Below are positions 1 through 7,278 of a stretch of DNA of 12,609 nucleotides, one piece after another. Below the pieces are notes generated by a model. That model was not told where the DNA came from. It searched no databases and was given only the letters and a program-made list of their open reading frames with translations. The stretch's first letter is position 1, and every line of letters starts with the position of its first letter. This DNA is from Rectinema sp003452735 (GTDB taxonomy: Bacteria > Spirochaetota > Spirochaetia > Treponematales > Rectinemataceae), in the NCBI GenBank assembly GCA_035415815.1, contig DAOOGR010000049.1, forward strand, positions 1-12,609, written 5' to 3'. Position numbers and translations under genes: made by a program.

Positions 1-834
1 ACGCAGCTTCCTACGCCCTTTGCGCGATGGTTCGAGGATGAACTTCGGCTTGCGCTCGGTCGCACATCAAAGATGAAGCTTTTCGACAAACAGGTAGCGG
101 CGGCTATGGATCCGGCAATTCGCGAGCAATATGCGGTTTTCTTCGGGCAGGATCGTGCGGATTCGATTCTATATGGAAAATATATTCGAGATGGAGATGG
201 AGTTCTGACCACTCTTTCCCTAACGGATCTAGCGACGGGTGCGTTGATAAGCGAAACCAGATATCTCGTAAAGAAGGGAATTTTGCCAGCCGATGTTTCT
301 GTTGAGCCTTCCATCAAGGCTCTAGAGACGGCGGTAAGTTTGAGCCAGCTTGTACCGGGTTCTGTAAGCCAAGTATCAGGCAGTCCGTCTTTGGGTAGTC
401 AAGCCTACGCAATGTCAGATTTTCAGCTCAGCTTATCTACGGATCGGGGTGTAGGAGCCGTCTATCGAAATGGCGAACGGCTCAAGCTCTACCTGACTTC
501 GAACAAGGATGCCTACCTTAAAATTTACCATGTAGATGTCAATGGCGTGGCTCAGCTCATCTGGCCGAACCGCTTTGGTGGTTCGGGCAAAATACGCGCA
601 GGCGAGGCAATGCAATTTCCAGGACCAAACGACAAGTTTCAATATTTGCTTGGTCCTCCCTATGGAACCGAATATATTAAAGCCGTGGCTTCGACAAAGC
701 CCTTTACAACCATGGAAGCGGATTTTTCTGATCTTCAGGGGAGCGCAGCAGCGGCTATTACACGAGGTCTTTCTGTCGTCTCGAGCGATGCGACGCGCTC
801 AGAAGCGCTTGTAGTGTACGAAATCGTGCCATGA
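1..834 (+). CDS. DUF4384 domain protein, 5'-truncated by window edge
   Basis: The frame is open from base 1, so the ATG at 73 is not the true start: 24 further codons lie upstream without a stop and the gene begins outside the window. 277 residues are visible. Counting codons from base 1, residues about 1-100 look like a lipoprotein/CsgG-type domain of secreted proteins (weak recognition only). A short Ser/Gly-rich linker follows (about 118-135). The C-terminal part (about 142-235) matches the DUF4384 pattern: YRNGERLKLYL, then DAYLKIYHVD, then QLIWPN. DUF4384 domains occur in envelope-associated proteins, often attached to other domains, and their biochemical role is unknown. The signal peptide, if any, is not visible. 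The gene ends with TGA 57 bases before the recombinase gene, which reads the same way and could share its transcript. The domain call is fairly sure; no function is assigned. Confidence 0.75.
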   Translation, partial: TQLPTPFARWFEDELRLALGRTSKMKLFDKQVAAAMDPAIREQYAVFFGQDRADSILYGKYIRDGDGVLTTLSLTDLATGALISETRYLVKKGILPADVSVEPSIKALETAVSLSQLVPGSVSQVSGSPSLGSQAYAMSDFQLSLSTDRGVGAVYRNGERLKLYLTSNKDAYLKIYHVDVNGVAQLIWPNRFGGSGKIRAGEAMQFPGPNDKFQYLLGPPYGTEYIKAVASTKPFTTMEADFSDLQGSAAAAITRGLSVVSSDATRSEALVVYEIVP

Positions 835-835
835 T

Positions 836-864
836 ATCGATCCATCGATGGCCAAGCGTTTTTT
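836..864. other. Palindromic ATCGAT cluster with T-run between two genes
   Basis: Just after the DUF4384 stop, ATCGAT (836-841) is followed directly by the 10-base palindrome CCATCGATGG (842-851) and, 7 bases later, a run of six T (859-864). The palindrome has no room for a loop, so it is not a normal terminator hairpin. It may be a protein site or chance. Confidence 0.3.
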
Positions 865-891
865 GTAAGCTGGTTGTAAGGAGTTGAGAGA

Positions 892-1320
892 ATGCCGGAA
901 AGAAAAGGCTATATTCGACCTTCACCCATCGAGGCGGACATCGATACACAATTCGAGGCTCTAAAAAAGGCTGGCGCTGAAAAAATATTCGAGGAAAAAC
1001 CCCTCTCAAAGGAAGCAGACAGGCCTGAATTGAGGCGTGCACTAGATAGCCTTTGCAGTGGCGATACGCTTATTGTCGCCTCTCTCGATAGACTCGCTCG
1101 GACAGTAACAGAGCTTTTTTATATCCTCGAAGAAATAAGAAGAAAGGGAGCAATGCTCGAGAGCTTAAAAGAGCATCTCGAGATTGGAGATGATTTTATG
1201 CGCCATCTGGGCATCATCATCGATTTCGAGCGCAGTTCTCTTATGGAATGGCAGCGGGAAACTATAGAAGCAAAGAAATCTCGACAAGAAAAGGGGACTT
1301 TCTCCAGACGCCAGCGCTAA
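892..1320 (+). CDS. Catalytic-domain-only serine recombinase (resolvase/invertase family)
   Basis: A 142-residue protein aligning with the N-terminal catalytic domain of the gamma-delta resolvase/Hin family. The N-terminus reads YIRPSP, in register with the family YARVST, so the nucleophile is Ser11 with Arg9 beside it. DTQ at 18-20 matches the conserved DxQ. ADRPEL puts an Arg at 44. SLDRLAR supplies Asp66, Arg67 and Arg70. DFER near 111-114 begins the long dimerisation helix. All residues I associate with the active site are therefore present. What is missing is the C-terminal helix-turn-helix: family members are about 180-200 residues, and this one stops shortly after the long helix. The convergent CBS-ACT gene ends only 35 bases downstream, so there is no room for that domain in another frame. 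AAGGAG at 878-883 lies 8 bases before the ATG and fixes the start. It may be a degenerate remnant, a domesticated stand-alone catalytic domain, or a protein recruited to DNA by a partner. Confidence 0.8.
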   Translation: MPERKGYIRPSPIEADIDTQFEALKKAGAEKIFEEKPLSKEADRPELRRALDSLCSGDTLIVASLDRLARTVTELFYILEEIRRKGAMLESLKEHLEIGDDFMRHLGIIIDFERSSLMEWQRETIEAKKSRQEKGTFSRRQR

Positions 1321-1355
1321 TTCTAATCTATATCGATCTATCTTGGTGCTGTGTC

Positions 1356-2000
1356 TTATGTTTCCCTCACATCCACTACCTTTTCAACGACAGGAGTAAT
1401 CGCTTGGATCAAGGCTTCTTTTTCGACGCCCGTAACCTTGACTGTGCAGTAGGCATTGGTTGGATCTTCTCCTTCGAATGTAGCAAAAGAGACTATGTTG
1501 CCGCCACATTTCGTGATCGCATTGGACAGCTTTGCCAGTTCTCCCCTTTTCTCAGGTAGAAGAAGCGTGAGCCTTATGCCCTTATGTCTGGCCCCAAAAA
1601 GCTCGATGAAAAGCCTGAATATATCCGATTCCGTGATAATGCCGACCAGGATTTCACCGCGCATAACTGGAATTCCGGATATCTGATTATCATCCATGAT
1701 GCGGGCTGCTTCTTCTATAGGGAGATCTTCGGTGATCGTTATTACATCTTTGGTCATTACTTTATCGACAGTAAGCTTTGATAGCAGATAATGCATTTCC
1801 CATACATCTAGAGTTGTGGCAGGCGAAGGCGATGCATGCATGAGGTCGAGAGCACTGACAATACCGACAAGCTTGCCGTTTTTATCGAGCACTGGTAGCC
1901 GTCTAATCTTTTCGCGCCGCATAATGGCTTGCGCTTCAGGAACAGTCGTATCCGGCGTAACGGTAACAGGATTTCGCGTCATGCGCTGACCAACTTTCAT
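1356..2000 (-). CDS. CBS-CBS-ACT domain protein (AcuB-like)
   Basis: A 214-residue soluble protein. A first CBS domain (about 1-55) contains MTRNPVTVTPDTTV and RRLPVLDKNGKLVGIVS. A second (about 77-133) contains VMTKDVITITEDLPIEEAA and ISGIPVM..LVGIITESDI. A C-terminal ACT domain spans about 142-212 (RLTLLLPEKRGELAKLSNAI, CGGNIVSF). Tandem CBS pairs usually bind adenosine nucleotides, and ACT domains usually bind amino acids, so this is probably a small ligand-sensing protein. It lies 84 bases beyond livF on the same strand, at the end of the branched-chain amino acid transport cluster, so co-transcription is likely and branched-chain amino acids are the natural candidate ACT ligands (inference). 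The start is supported by AAGGAGG (complement of 2006-2012) 5 bases before the ATG. No enzymatic domain is present. AcuB, a CBS-ACT protein encoded next to acetoin-utilisation genes, is the closest named architecture. Confidence 0.88.
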   Translation of the reverse strand: MKVGQRMTRNPVTVTPDTTVPEAQAIMRREKIRRLPVLDKNGKLVGIVSALDLMHASPSPATTLDVWEMHYLLSKLTVDKVMTKDVITITEDLPIEEAARIMDDNQISGIPVMRGEILVGIITESDIFRLFIELFGARHKGIRLTLLLPEKRGELAKLSNAITKCGGNIVSFATFEGEDPTNAYCTVKVTGVEKEALIQAITPVVEKVVDVRET

Positions 2001-2084
2001 ACTCGCCTCCTTCGATATTTATCCTATGATTATACTTCAGTGATTATGCTTCCATAAATATACTGAAAATATAATGCTGGCAAG

Positions 2085-2798
2085 TCAAAGCCCCAAATAT
2101 GCTTTGCGAACTTCTTGATTTTTGAGCAGGTTTGTCGCGGTATCGGTGATCTTGATTAGGCCATTCTGCATGACATACCCTTTATTCGCGATCTTGAGTG
2201 CCATATTCGCATTCTGCTCTACGAGTAGAATCGTGGTTTTTCGTTCTTTATTGATCTTTTGGATAACCTCGAATATGTTCTGGACAATAAGCGGAGCCAG
2301 CCCTAGCGATGGCTCGTCTAGCAAAAGAAGGCGCGGGCTTGCCATCAAGGCGCGCGAGATAGCGAGCATCTGCTGTTCGCCCCCAGAAAGTGTTCCGCCG
2401 AGCTGATTGCGACGCTCCGCAAGCCTTGGAAAGATTGTGAATACTTCTTCCATGTCTTGCTTTATGCTCTCTTTATCGTTACGGAGAAAGGCTCCCATAT
2501 CGAGGTTCTCCGAGACCGTAAGCTGAGGAAAAATGCGGCGGCCTTCGGGAACTTGTGAAACGCCCATCTGGACTATCTTATGGGGACTCATTCTCGAAAT
2601 ATCGCGACCATCGAGGAAAATCTCGCCTGAGCGAATTGGGGTAATACCGCAGATACTCATGAGGGTGGTTGTCTTACCGGCTCCATTGGCCCCTATAAGT
2701 GTTACGATTTCACCTTCTTCTACGGAGATCGAGACGCCTTTCAAGGCCTGAATGTTTCCATAGAAGGTACGGACATCTTTAAGTTCAAGAAGCGCCAT
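2085..2798 (-). CDS. livF: Branched-chain amino acid ABC transporter ATPase LivF
   Basis: One of the two cytoplasmic nucleotide-binding subunits of the LIV importer, hydrolysing ATP to drive uptake through LivH-LivM. It has 237 residues, the usual LivF length. The Walker A motif GANGAGKTT is at 36-44, the Q-loop Gln at about 82 (SQVPEGRRIFP, a LivF hallmark), the ABC signature LSGGEQQ at 137-143, and Walker B LLLLDEP around 157-163. At the H-loop position it has LLVEQNA, where Gln replaces His as is typical of LivF proteins, so this is not a defect. The gene begins one base after the livG stop codon and its ribosome binding site (GGAGAG) overlaps the end of livG, indicating tight operon organisation. 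It is followed after 84 bases by the CBS-ACT gene. Confidence 0.96.
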   Translation of the reverse strand: MALLELKDVRTFYGNIQALKGVSISVEEGEIVTLIGANGAGKTTTLMSICGITPIRSGEIFLDGRDISRMSPHKIVQMGVSQVPEGRRIFPQLTVSENLDMGAFLRNDKESIKQDMEEVFTIFPRLAERRNQLGGTLSGGEQQMLAISRALMASPRLLLLDEPSLGLAPLIVQNIFEVIQKINKERKTTILLVEQNANMALKIANKGYVMQNGLIKITDTATNLLKNQEVRKAYLGL

Positions 2799-2799
2799 T

Positions 2800-3600
2800 T
2801 TACTCTCCTAGATATGCCTTGATGACATCGGGATTCTTCTTGATCTCGTGCGGGCTTCCTTCGGCTATGAGTTTACCATAGTCCAATACATAGATTCGCT
2901 CGCTAACATCCATGACAAGGCTCATATCGTGTTCGATGAGAAGGATAGTGATGTGTTCCTGGTCCCGAATTATATTTATAGTCTCCTCTAGTTCTTTTGT
3001 TTCTTGAGCATTCATTCCAGCAACGGGTTCGTCCAGGAGAAGCAGAAAAGGATCGGTTGCAAGCGCGCGAGCTATCTCGAGGCGTCGCTGTTCACCGTAA
3101 GGTAGATTCTTTGCCATTTCATTGACATAGGCGTCGAGTTTGAGTTTCTTTAGGATTGTATAGCTCTCCTCTATGACTCTTTGCTCTTCTTCCTTTGTTG
3201 GAGCATTCCGGATTATTGCTGCGAAAACCCCTGCCTTGAGCGAATTGTGGCGGCCAATCATGACATTTTCGAGAACAGTCATATTGTTGAAAAGGCGGAT
3301 ATTTTGAAAGGTGCGGGCTAGGCCTTTACGGTTGATTAGGTTGGGTTTTAGTCCCTGAATCTCCTCGGCACGTCCATCTCGATTTCGGATCTTTACCTTT
3401 CCCTCGGTAGGCTTATGTACACCTGTGATGCAGTTGAAAATTGTTGTTTTTCCGGCGCCATTCGGGCCTATTAGAGCGGCGATCTCTCCTTCGTCGATAT
3501 GCATCGATACTCCATCTATTGCGCGCAGCCCTCCAAAAGTCATGACTAGATTGTCGATTTCCAGGATTTCATGATGGTACTGCAGTTTCTCTGTGCTCAT
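2800..3600 (-). CDS. livG: Branched-chain amino acid ABC transporter ATPase LivG
   Basis: The second ATPase of the LIV importer, 266 residues from the chosen start. Walker A GPNGAGKTT is at 45-53, the Q-loop RTFQNIRLF around 96-104 (a LivG hallmark), the signature LPYGEQRR at 166-173, Walker B LLLLDEP about 186-192, and the H-loop His in LIEHDM at about 224. The frame is open upstream to 3834, but that stretch lies inside livM in another frame and has no ABC-like sequence. The ATG at 3600 has AAGGAG 8 bases upstream and overlaps the livM stop in an ATGA arrangement (3597-3600), the usual sign of translational coupling. The C-terminal VIKAYLGE is typical of LivG. Confidence 0.96.
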   Translation of the reverse strand: MSTEKLQYHHEILEIDNLVMTFGGLRAIDGVSMHIDEGEIAALIGPNGAGKTTIFNCITGVHKPTEGKVKIRNRDGRAEEIQGLKPNLINRKGLARTFQNIRLFNNMTVLENVMIGRHNSLKAGVFAAIIRNAPTKEEEQRVIEESYTILKKLKLDAYVNEMAKNLPYGEQRRLEIARALATDPFLLLLDEPVAGMNAQETKELEETINIIRDQEHITILLIEHDMSLVMDVSERIYVLDYGKLIAEGSPHEIKKNPDVIKAYLGE

Positions 3601-4868
3601 TTTGCAAGCTCCTTTTCTTTGAAGGTATACTGCTTGCGCTTGCGAGGAATGAGGCCATCGGACTTGAAAATGATGACAAGGATCATCGCAATGCCATATA
3701 TGAGCATGCGGTATTGCGCCAATGGGCGGAAATACTCGGGCAAAAGTTTCAAGAGTATTGCTCCGGCAATTACTCCTGGAATAGAGCCTGTTCCTCCTAT
3801 GACAACAGCCATAAGGATCATTATCGATTCCCATAGAGTAAAGCTATCGGGATTGATATAAGTAGTCTGGCTAGCCATCAACACTCCGGCAATTCCTGCC
3901 CAGAATGTGCCGACCGCAAAGGTTATCAGCTTGTTCTTGACCATATCGATGCCCATCGCCTGGCAGGCTACCTCATCTTCGCGCATAGCTTCGAGCGCTC
4001 TTCCGACTCTCGAATCTTCGATTCGTCTTACGACGAATATCGTTATGATTACGAAAACAAGAGCTATGAAGTATATATATGTGGCAGCTTCTGGAGGGCG
4101 CAGTTTCTGACCTAAAAACCATGGACGAGGAATAAGACTTATACCGGTAGCTCCTCCTGTTATATCTCCAGCATTCTGCATTACCATGTGGAAAATTTCG
4201 CCAAATGCGAGGGTGACAATTGCTAGATAATCGCCCCTAAGTCTCAATACTGGCAAACTCAAGATTATTCCAAAGACCGTTGCCGCAATGCCTGCCAGAG
4301 GAAGCGATATCCAAAAGAGCCATCCTGGATTGAAGCCAGCCGCAACGAAAGAAGGTCCAATATATTTCCATATAAGGCCATAAGTATAAGCTCCAATTCC
4401 GAAAAAAGCTGCATAACCGAGATTTAGAAGACCTCCTAGTCCAACTATGATATTGAGGCCTAGGCCTAGGATCACATATATAAATGCAGTGATCATGACA
4501 TTCGTGTGGTACATACCAAAAAGGAAAGGAAAAGCCACGGCAAATATGAAGAGTGCAAAAAGGAATATTGGACGAAGGGCTGGGTTCTTAAGATATCTTC
4601 CATTTAGCGCTCGGTTGTTGTCCAGTCCATTCTCTACCTTTTTTGCACTTGCCCGTTTTTCGTTCCACTCGAGAGCCTTGCTCCAGACAAAAGAGAGCAC
4701 GAATGCAACGATTCCAATGAGAGGAAGAACATTCCAGCGAAAATTGATATGAGCTACTCCCCTTGTCACGTTGACTTTCATAACCATAAGCGGGAAGAAC
4801 AAGACCATGCAGCCAATGGCTATAATCAGGGATTTTCCGATTTCTTTAAGAATTGAGCTTGCTTTCAT
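3597..4868 (-). CDS. livM: Branched-chain amino acid ABC transporter permease LivM
   Basis: Inner-membrane channel subunit, 423 residues. It is highly hydrophobic, with an N-terminal extension carrying two predicted membrane segments (about 13-31 and 47-63) and a charged linker (about 64-92), before the main permease domain. This long-N-terminus form resembles E. coli-type LivM. The family hallmark RLRGDYLAIVTLAFGEI is followed by GDITGGATGISLIPRP, and near the C-terminus GGTGSIPGVIAGAILL forms the loop that couples to the ATPases. The C-terminal tail is basic (IPRKRKQ). The gene starts 3 bases after the livH stop, with AGAAGG upstream as ribosome binding site, and overlaps livG by 4 bases. 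It pairs with LivH as a heterodimer. Confidence 0.95.
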   Translation of the reverse strand: MKASSILKEIGKSLIIAIGCMVLFFPLMVMKVNVTRGVAHINFRWNVLPLIGIVAFVLSFVWSKALEWNEKRASAKKVENGLDNNRALNGRYLKNPALRPIFLFALFIFAVAFPFLFGMYHTNVMITAFIYVILGLGLNIIVGLGGLLNLGYAAFFGIGAYTYGLIWKYIGPSFVAAGFNPGWLFWISLPLAGIAATVFGIILSLPVLRLRGDYLAIVTLAFGEIFHMVMQNAGDITGGATGISLIPRPWFLGQKLRPPEAATYIYFIALVFVIITIFVVRRIEDSRVGRALEAMREDEVACQAMGIDMVKNKLITFAVGTFWAGIAGVLMASQTTYINPDSFTLWESIMILMAVVIGGTGSIPGVIAGAILLKLLPEYFRPLAQYRMLIYGIAMILVIIFKSDGLIPRKRKQYTFKEKELAK

Positions 4869-4871
4869 AAT

Positions 4872-5774
4872 CTAGACCTTCTGTCGTCGAGTTCGACCAA
4901 GAATTCCATCGGGCTTTATGAGGAGGATGATTATCAGAATGAGGAAAGCAAAGGCATCTTCATAATCGCTGGAAACATAGCCCGTGCCGAAACTCTCCGT
5001 CCAACCCAGGACGAAACTTCCCAGAACAGCTCCGGGGATACTTCCGATACCCCCTAGAACCGCGGCAACGAAAGCTTTGATGCCAGCAATGAAGCCGATG
5101 TAATAATTGATTTGCCCCATGTAGGAACAGATGAGCACGCCCCCAATGGCCGCAAGTGCCGAGCCGATGACAAAAGTAAGCGAAATAACTTGATTTATAT
5201 CGACACCCACGAGTTGGGCCATGTGCATATCTTGTGCGGTAGCGCGCATCGCTTTTCCCATGCGAGTGAATTTTATGAGCAAAGTCAGCAGAACCATTAT
5301 TATGGCTGTCGTTATGAGAATTATGAGTTGGGTAGAATTTAGGTATTCCTTATATGGCAATAGCCATGCGAATTCAGGAAGGTAATTGGGAAATGGTAGA
5401 AATTTCTCAGTCTGGGAGAGAAGGACAAAGTTTTGAAGTATTATAGAAACACCTATGGCACTTATTAAAGCCGACAGGCGTGGCTTTTCTCTGAGCGGCT
5501 TGTAGGCTATCTTCTCGATTGTAAAACCGAATGCCGCGGCATACATTATCGAAAGCAAAATCGAAAAAACAAGGACAAGGCTGACGGGCATACCCTTGGA
5601 AAAGAAGAATCCCCCCAGAATAAGGGCGGTGAAACCACCTATCATGTAGATCTCGCCATGGGCAAAATTGATGAGTTGAATAATGCCATATACCATGGTG
5701 TAGCCTAATGCCATAAGGGCATAGATGCTGCCTTTTGCTGTACCACTCAAAAAAAGTTTTATAAAATATTCCAT
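4872..5774 (-). CDS. livH: Branched-chain amino acid ABC transporter permease LivH
   Basis: Partner permease of LivM, 300 residues, the usual family length. It begins with the recognisable LFLSGTAKGSIYALMALGYT and MVYGIIQLINFAHGEIYMIG of LivH proteins. The coupling loop AAVLGGIGSIPGAVLGS is present, and the C-terminus is KPDGILGRTRRQKV. About eight hydrophobic segments are visible. The ATG is preceded by a GAGGA-type ribosome binding site 7 bases away. The gene lies 90 bases downstream of livK, and that gap contains a strong terminator hairpin, so livHMGF may be expressed mainly by read-through from livK. No convincing separate promoter was seen in the gap. Confidence 0.95.
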   Translation of the reverse strand: MEYFIKLFLSGTAKGSIYALMALGYTMVYGIIQLINFAHGEIYMIGGFTALILGGFFFSKGMPVSLVLVFSILLSIMYAAAFGFTIEKIAYKPLREKPRLSALISAIGVSIILQNFVLLSQTEKFLPFPNYLPEFAWLLPYKEYLNSTQLIILITTAIIMVLLTLLIKFTRMGKAMRATAQDMHMAQLVGVDINQVISLTFVIGSALAAIGGVLICSYMGQINYYIGFIAGIKAFVAAVLGGIGSIPGAVLGSFVLGWTESFGTGYVSSDYEDAFAFLILIIILLIKPDGILGRTRRQKV

Positions 5775-5800
5775 GTGCAGATCCTCGAGGACAGGATTGG

Positions 5801-5841
5801 AAAAAGAAGCCGTTCAGACTTTTAGGGCCAGAACGGCTTCT
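5801..5841 (-). terminator. Intrinsic terminator/attenuator between livK and livH
   Basis: Read on the minus strand, an 11-base perfect stem (AGAAGCCGTTC pairing with GAACGGCTTCT; plus-strand arms 5805-5815 and 5831-5841) with a 15-base loop is followed directly by five or more T. It lies 24 bases after the livK stop and 26 bases before livH. This is a textbook Rho-independent terminator placed inside an operon, where partial read-through would give more binding protein than membrane subunits. Confidence 0.88.
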
Positions 5842-5864
5842 GGAGGCTCAGAAGGACACGATCT

Positions 5865-6983
5865 TTACTTTAATACTACAAACTTGCCATTCTGAACTTG
5901 GAAGAGAGAGTTTCCATAGCCTACTATATCTCCCTTCTTATCGAATGTAATCCTTCCAAGCACCGTGTCTACATATTCCGACTGCAAGGCTGCCACAATC
6001 TTATCGTAATCCGTGGATTTGGCTTTTGCGATGGCATTGAGCAGTGCCTGGGCTGCGGCGTAGGCATTCAAGAAGAATGCGCCTGGCTCAGAACCGAACT
6101 CTTTCTTGTGAGCTTCGATCGCCTTGGTAGCCATTGGATTAGAAGAGGTATCGGTCGGGCCAGTGGCATAGACGCCTTCCGCATATTTTCCAGCCACTTC
6201 GATGAAGGTGTTGTCCTTGATGCCATCTTCTGAAATGAAGGCGACATTTATTCCTTTTTCTTTCATCTGCTGAACGAGTTTGGATGCTTCAGGGTGATAG
6301 CCGCCCCATACCACGGCATCGACTTTGGCGTTGCCGACTTTATTGACGACAGCGGAGTAGTCAGGGGCGCCTGGATTTATGCCCTCAAAGAGAGCTACCT
6401 GAATGCCTTTTGCCTCGGCGAACTCTTTCACAGATTCGGCGAATCCCTTGCCATAGTCGCCCTTATCATGGAGCACTGCGATTTTCTTTACTTTGAGATC
6501 ATTTACGAGGAAATCCGTTGCAAGCCTTGCCTGTGCGTCATCTGGAGCTATTGTGCGGAAGAAGTTTGGATATTCACCGCTCTGGGTAAGAGAAGGCGTT
6601 GTTGCTGATGGCGAGATACAGACTAATTTGGAATCTTTATAAATTCCCATAGCTGCTTTTGTAGCTCCCGAACAAATATGTCCGATGACCGCAACGACCT
6701 TTGTGCTTACCAGCTTGGCAGCGACATTGGTTGCAATTTCTGGTTTGCATTGATCATCCTCGATGACGAGTTCAACCTTTTGGCCATTGATGCCGCCCTT
6801 GTCATTGTATTCCTTGACAACCAGCTTGGCTGCATTGACAGTAGGCAGGCCATAGGAAGCCAGGTCGCCAGAGTGTGCGCCGGCGACACCAATCTTTATG
6901 GTTGGCGCCGCAAATACAGCCTGTGCACCAAAGAAGAGCACAAGGCTCACTATGGTTGCAAAAACCATTTTCCTTTGCTTCAT
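5865..6983 (-). CDS. livK: Periplasmic branched-chain amino acid-binding protein (LivK/LivJ)
   Basis: Type I periplasmic binding protein of the LIV importer, which captures leucine, isoleucine, valine or related amino acids and delivers them to LivHM. It is 372 residues from the chosen start. A signal peptide (MKQRK followed by a hydrophobic core) ends at VFA-APT, a signal peptidase I site after residue 25, with no lipobox. The mature N-terminus reads TIKIGVAGAHSGDLASYG. Cys79 and Cys104 (DDQC and GHIC) match the cysteine pair that forms the disulfide in E. coli LivJ/LivK. The frame is open upstream to 7187, but only the ATG at 6983 has the AAGGAGG ribosome binding site (8 bases away) and exposes the signal peptide. 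It is first in its operon. Substrate preference among aliphatic amino acids cannot be read from sequence. Confidence 0.94.
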   Translation of the reverse strand: MKQRKMVFATIVSLVLFFGAQAVFAAPTIKIGVAGAHSGDLASYGLPTVNAAKLVVKEYNDKGGINGQKVELVIEDDQCKPEIATNVAAKLVSTKVVAVIGHICSGATKAAMGIYKDSKLVCISPSATTPSLTQSGEYPNFFRTIAPDDAQARLATDFLVNDLKVKKIAVLHDKGDYGKGFAESVKEFAEAKGIQVALFEGINPGAPDYSAVVNKVGNAKVDAVVWGGYHPEASKLVQQMKEKGINVAFISEDGIKDNTFIEVAGKYAEGVYATGPTDTSSNPMATKAIEAHKKEFGSEPGAFFLNAYAAAQALLNAIAKAKSTDYDKIVAALQSEYVDTVLGRITFDKKGDIVGYGNSLFQVQNGKFVVLK

Positions 6984-6991
6984 TTTGAATT

Positions 6992-6998
6992 CCTCCTT
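6992..6998 (-). promoter_or_regulatory. Ribosome binding site deciding the livK start
   Basis: AAGGAGG on the minus strand, 8 bases upstream of the ATG at 6983. It rules out the longer open frame reaching 7187, whose extra codons lack both a ribosome binding site and a signal peptide. Confidence 0.85.
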
Positions 6999-7050
6999 CC
7001 GCATATACAAAACATGCGCATAAATAATGGAATGAAGCCAATTTCTGCGA

Positions 7051-7079
7051 AGAATATATATCCTAAAACTCCGTGTCAA
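7051..7079 (-). promoter_or_regulatory. Sigma-70-type promoter for the liv operon
   Basis: On the minus strand the -35 is a perfect TTGACA (complement of 7074-7079). Two overlapping -10 candidates follow: TATATT (complement of 7053-7058, 15-base spacer) and TATTCT (complement of 7051-7056, 17-base spacer). The predicted start near 7045 leaves a leader of about 60 bases before livK. It is the only consensus -35 near the gene on this strand. Confidence 0.6.
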
Positions 7080-7172
7080 GGTGTTTCTATCAAAAGTAAA
7101 GCTTTTTATTTCTAAAAGGCATAATATTTTAATCTTTGCGCATCTTGTCTCAAAATTTGAAATGCTATCCAG

Positions 7173-7186
7173 TGAGGACATCCTCA
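7173..7186. repeat. Short inverted repeat in the liv/trpX-like divergent region
   Basis: TGAGGA and TCCTCA separated by two bases (7173-7178 and 7181-7186). It sits about 95 bases upstream of the liv -35 and about 55 bases upstream of the rightward -35, a position compatible with an activator or repressor site. No known regulator is recognised, and six-base arms can arise by chance. Confidence 0.35.
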
Positions 7187-7241
7187 AAGTAACCTAAAGA
7201 AAAATTTTCTAAAAATTATTGAATTTTCTTCATTTTGTATA

Positions 7242-7270
7242 TTGACGAAGTTTACAGCAGAAGATACAAT
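7242..7270 (+). promoter_or_regulatory. Strong sigma-70-type promoter for the TrpXYZ-type importer
   Basis: TTGACG (7242-7247) and TACAAT (7265-7270) are each 5/6 to consensus, with the optimal 17-base spacer, and are preceded by an A/T-rich stretch that could act as an UP element. The predicted start is near 7277, giving a leader of about 98 bases before the ATG at 7375. Confidence 0.75.
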
Positions 7271-7278
7271 GCCGAAAA

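Noticed and set aside
1248..1559. 103-codon plus-strand open frame spanning the recombinase end and the CBS-ACT gene
   Set aside because: It overlaps two well-supported genes, shows no domain, and does not encode the missing helix-turn-helix of the recombinase.
3601..3834. N-terminal extension of livG to 3834
   Set aside because: The extra codons overlap livM in another frame, have no ABC-like sequence, and bypass the ATGA overlap with a good ribosome binding site.
6678..7115. 145-codon plus-strand open frame antisense to livK
   Set aside because: It is a shadow of the livK coding frame with no ribosome binding site or recognisable domain.
6984..7187. N-terminal extension of livK to an ATG at 7187
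   Set aside because: It would place the ribosome binding site and signal peptide inside the protein and run across the predicted promoter; the ATG at 6983 fits all signals.
7198..7210. AGAAAAATTTTCT inverted repeat
   Set aside because: A low-complexity A/T palindrome in an A/T-rich stretch; it is expected by chance and is more likely part of an UP element.
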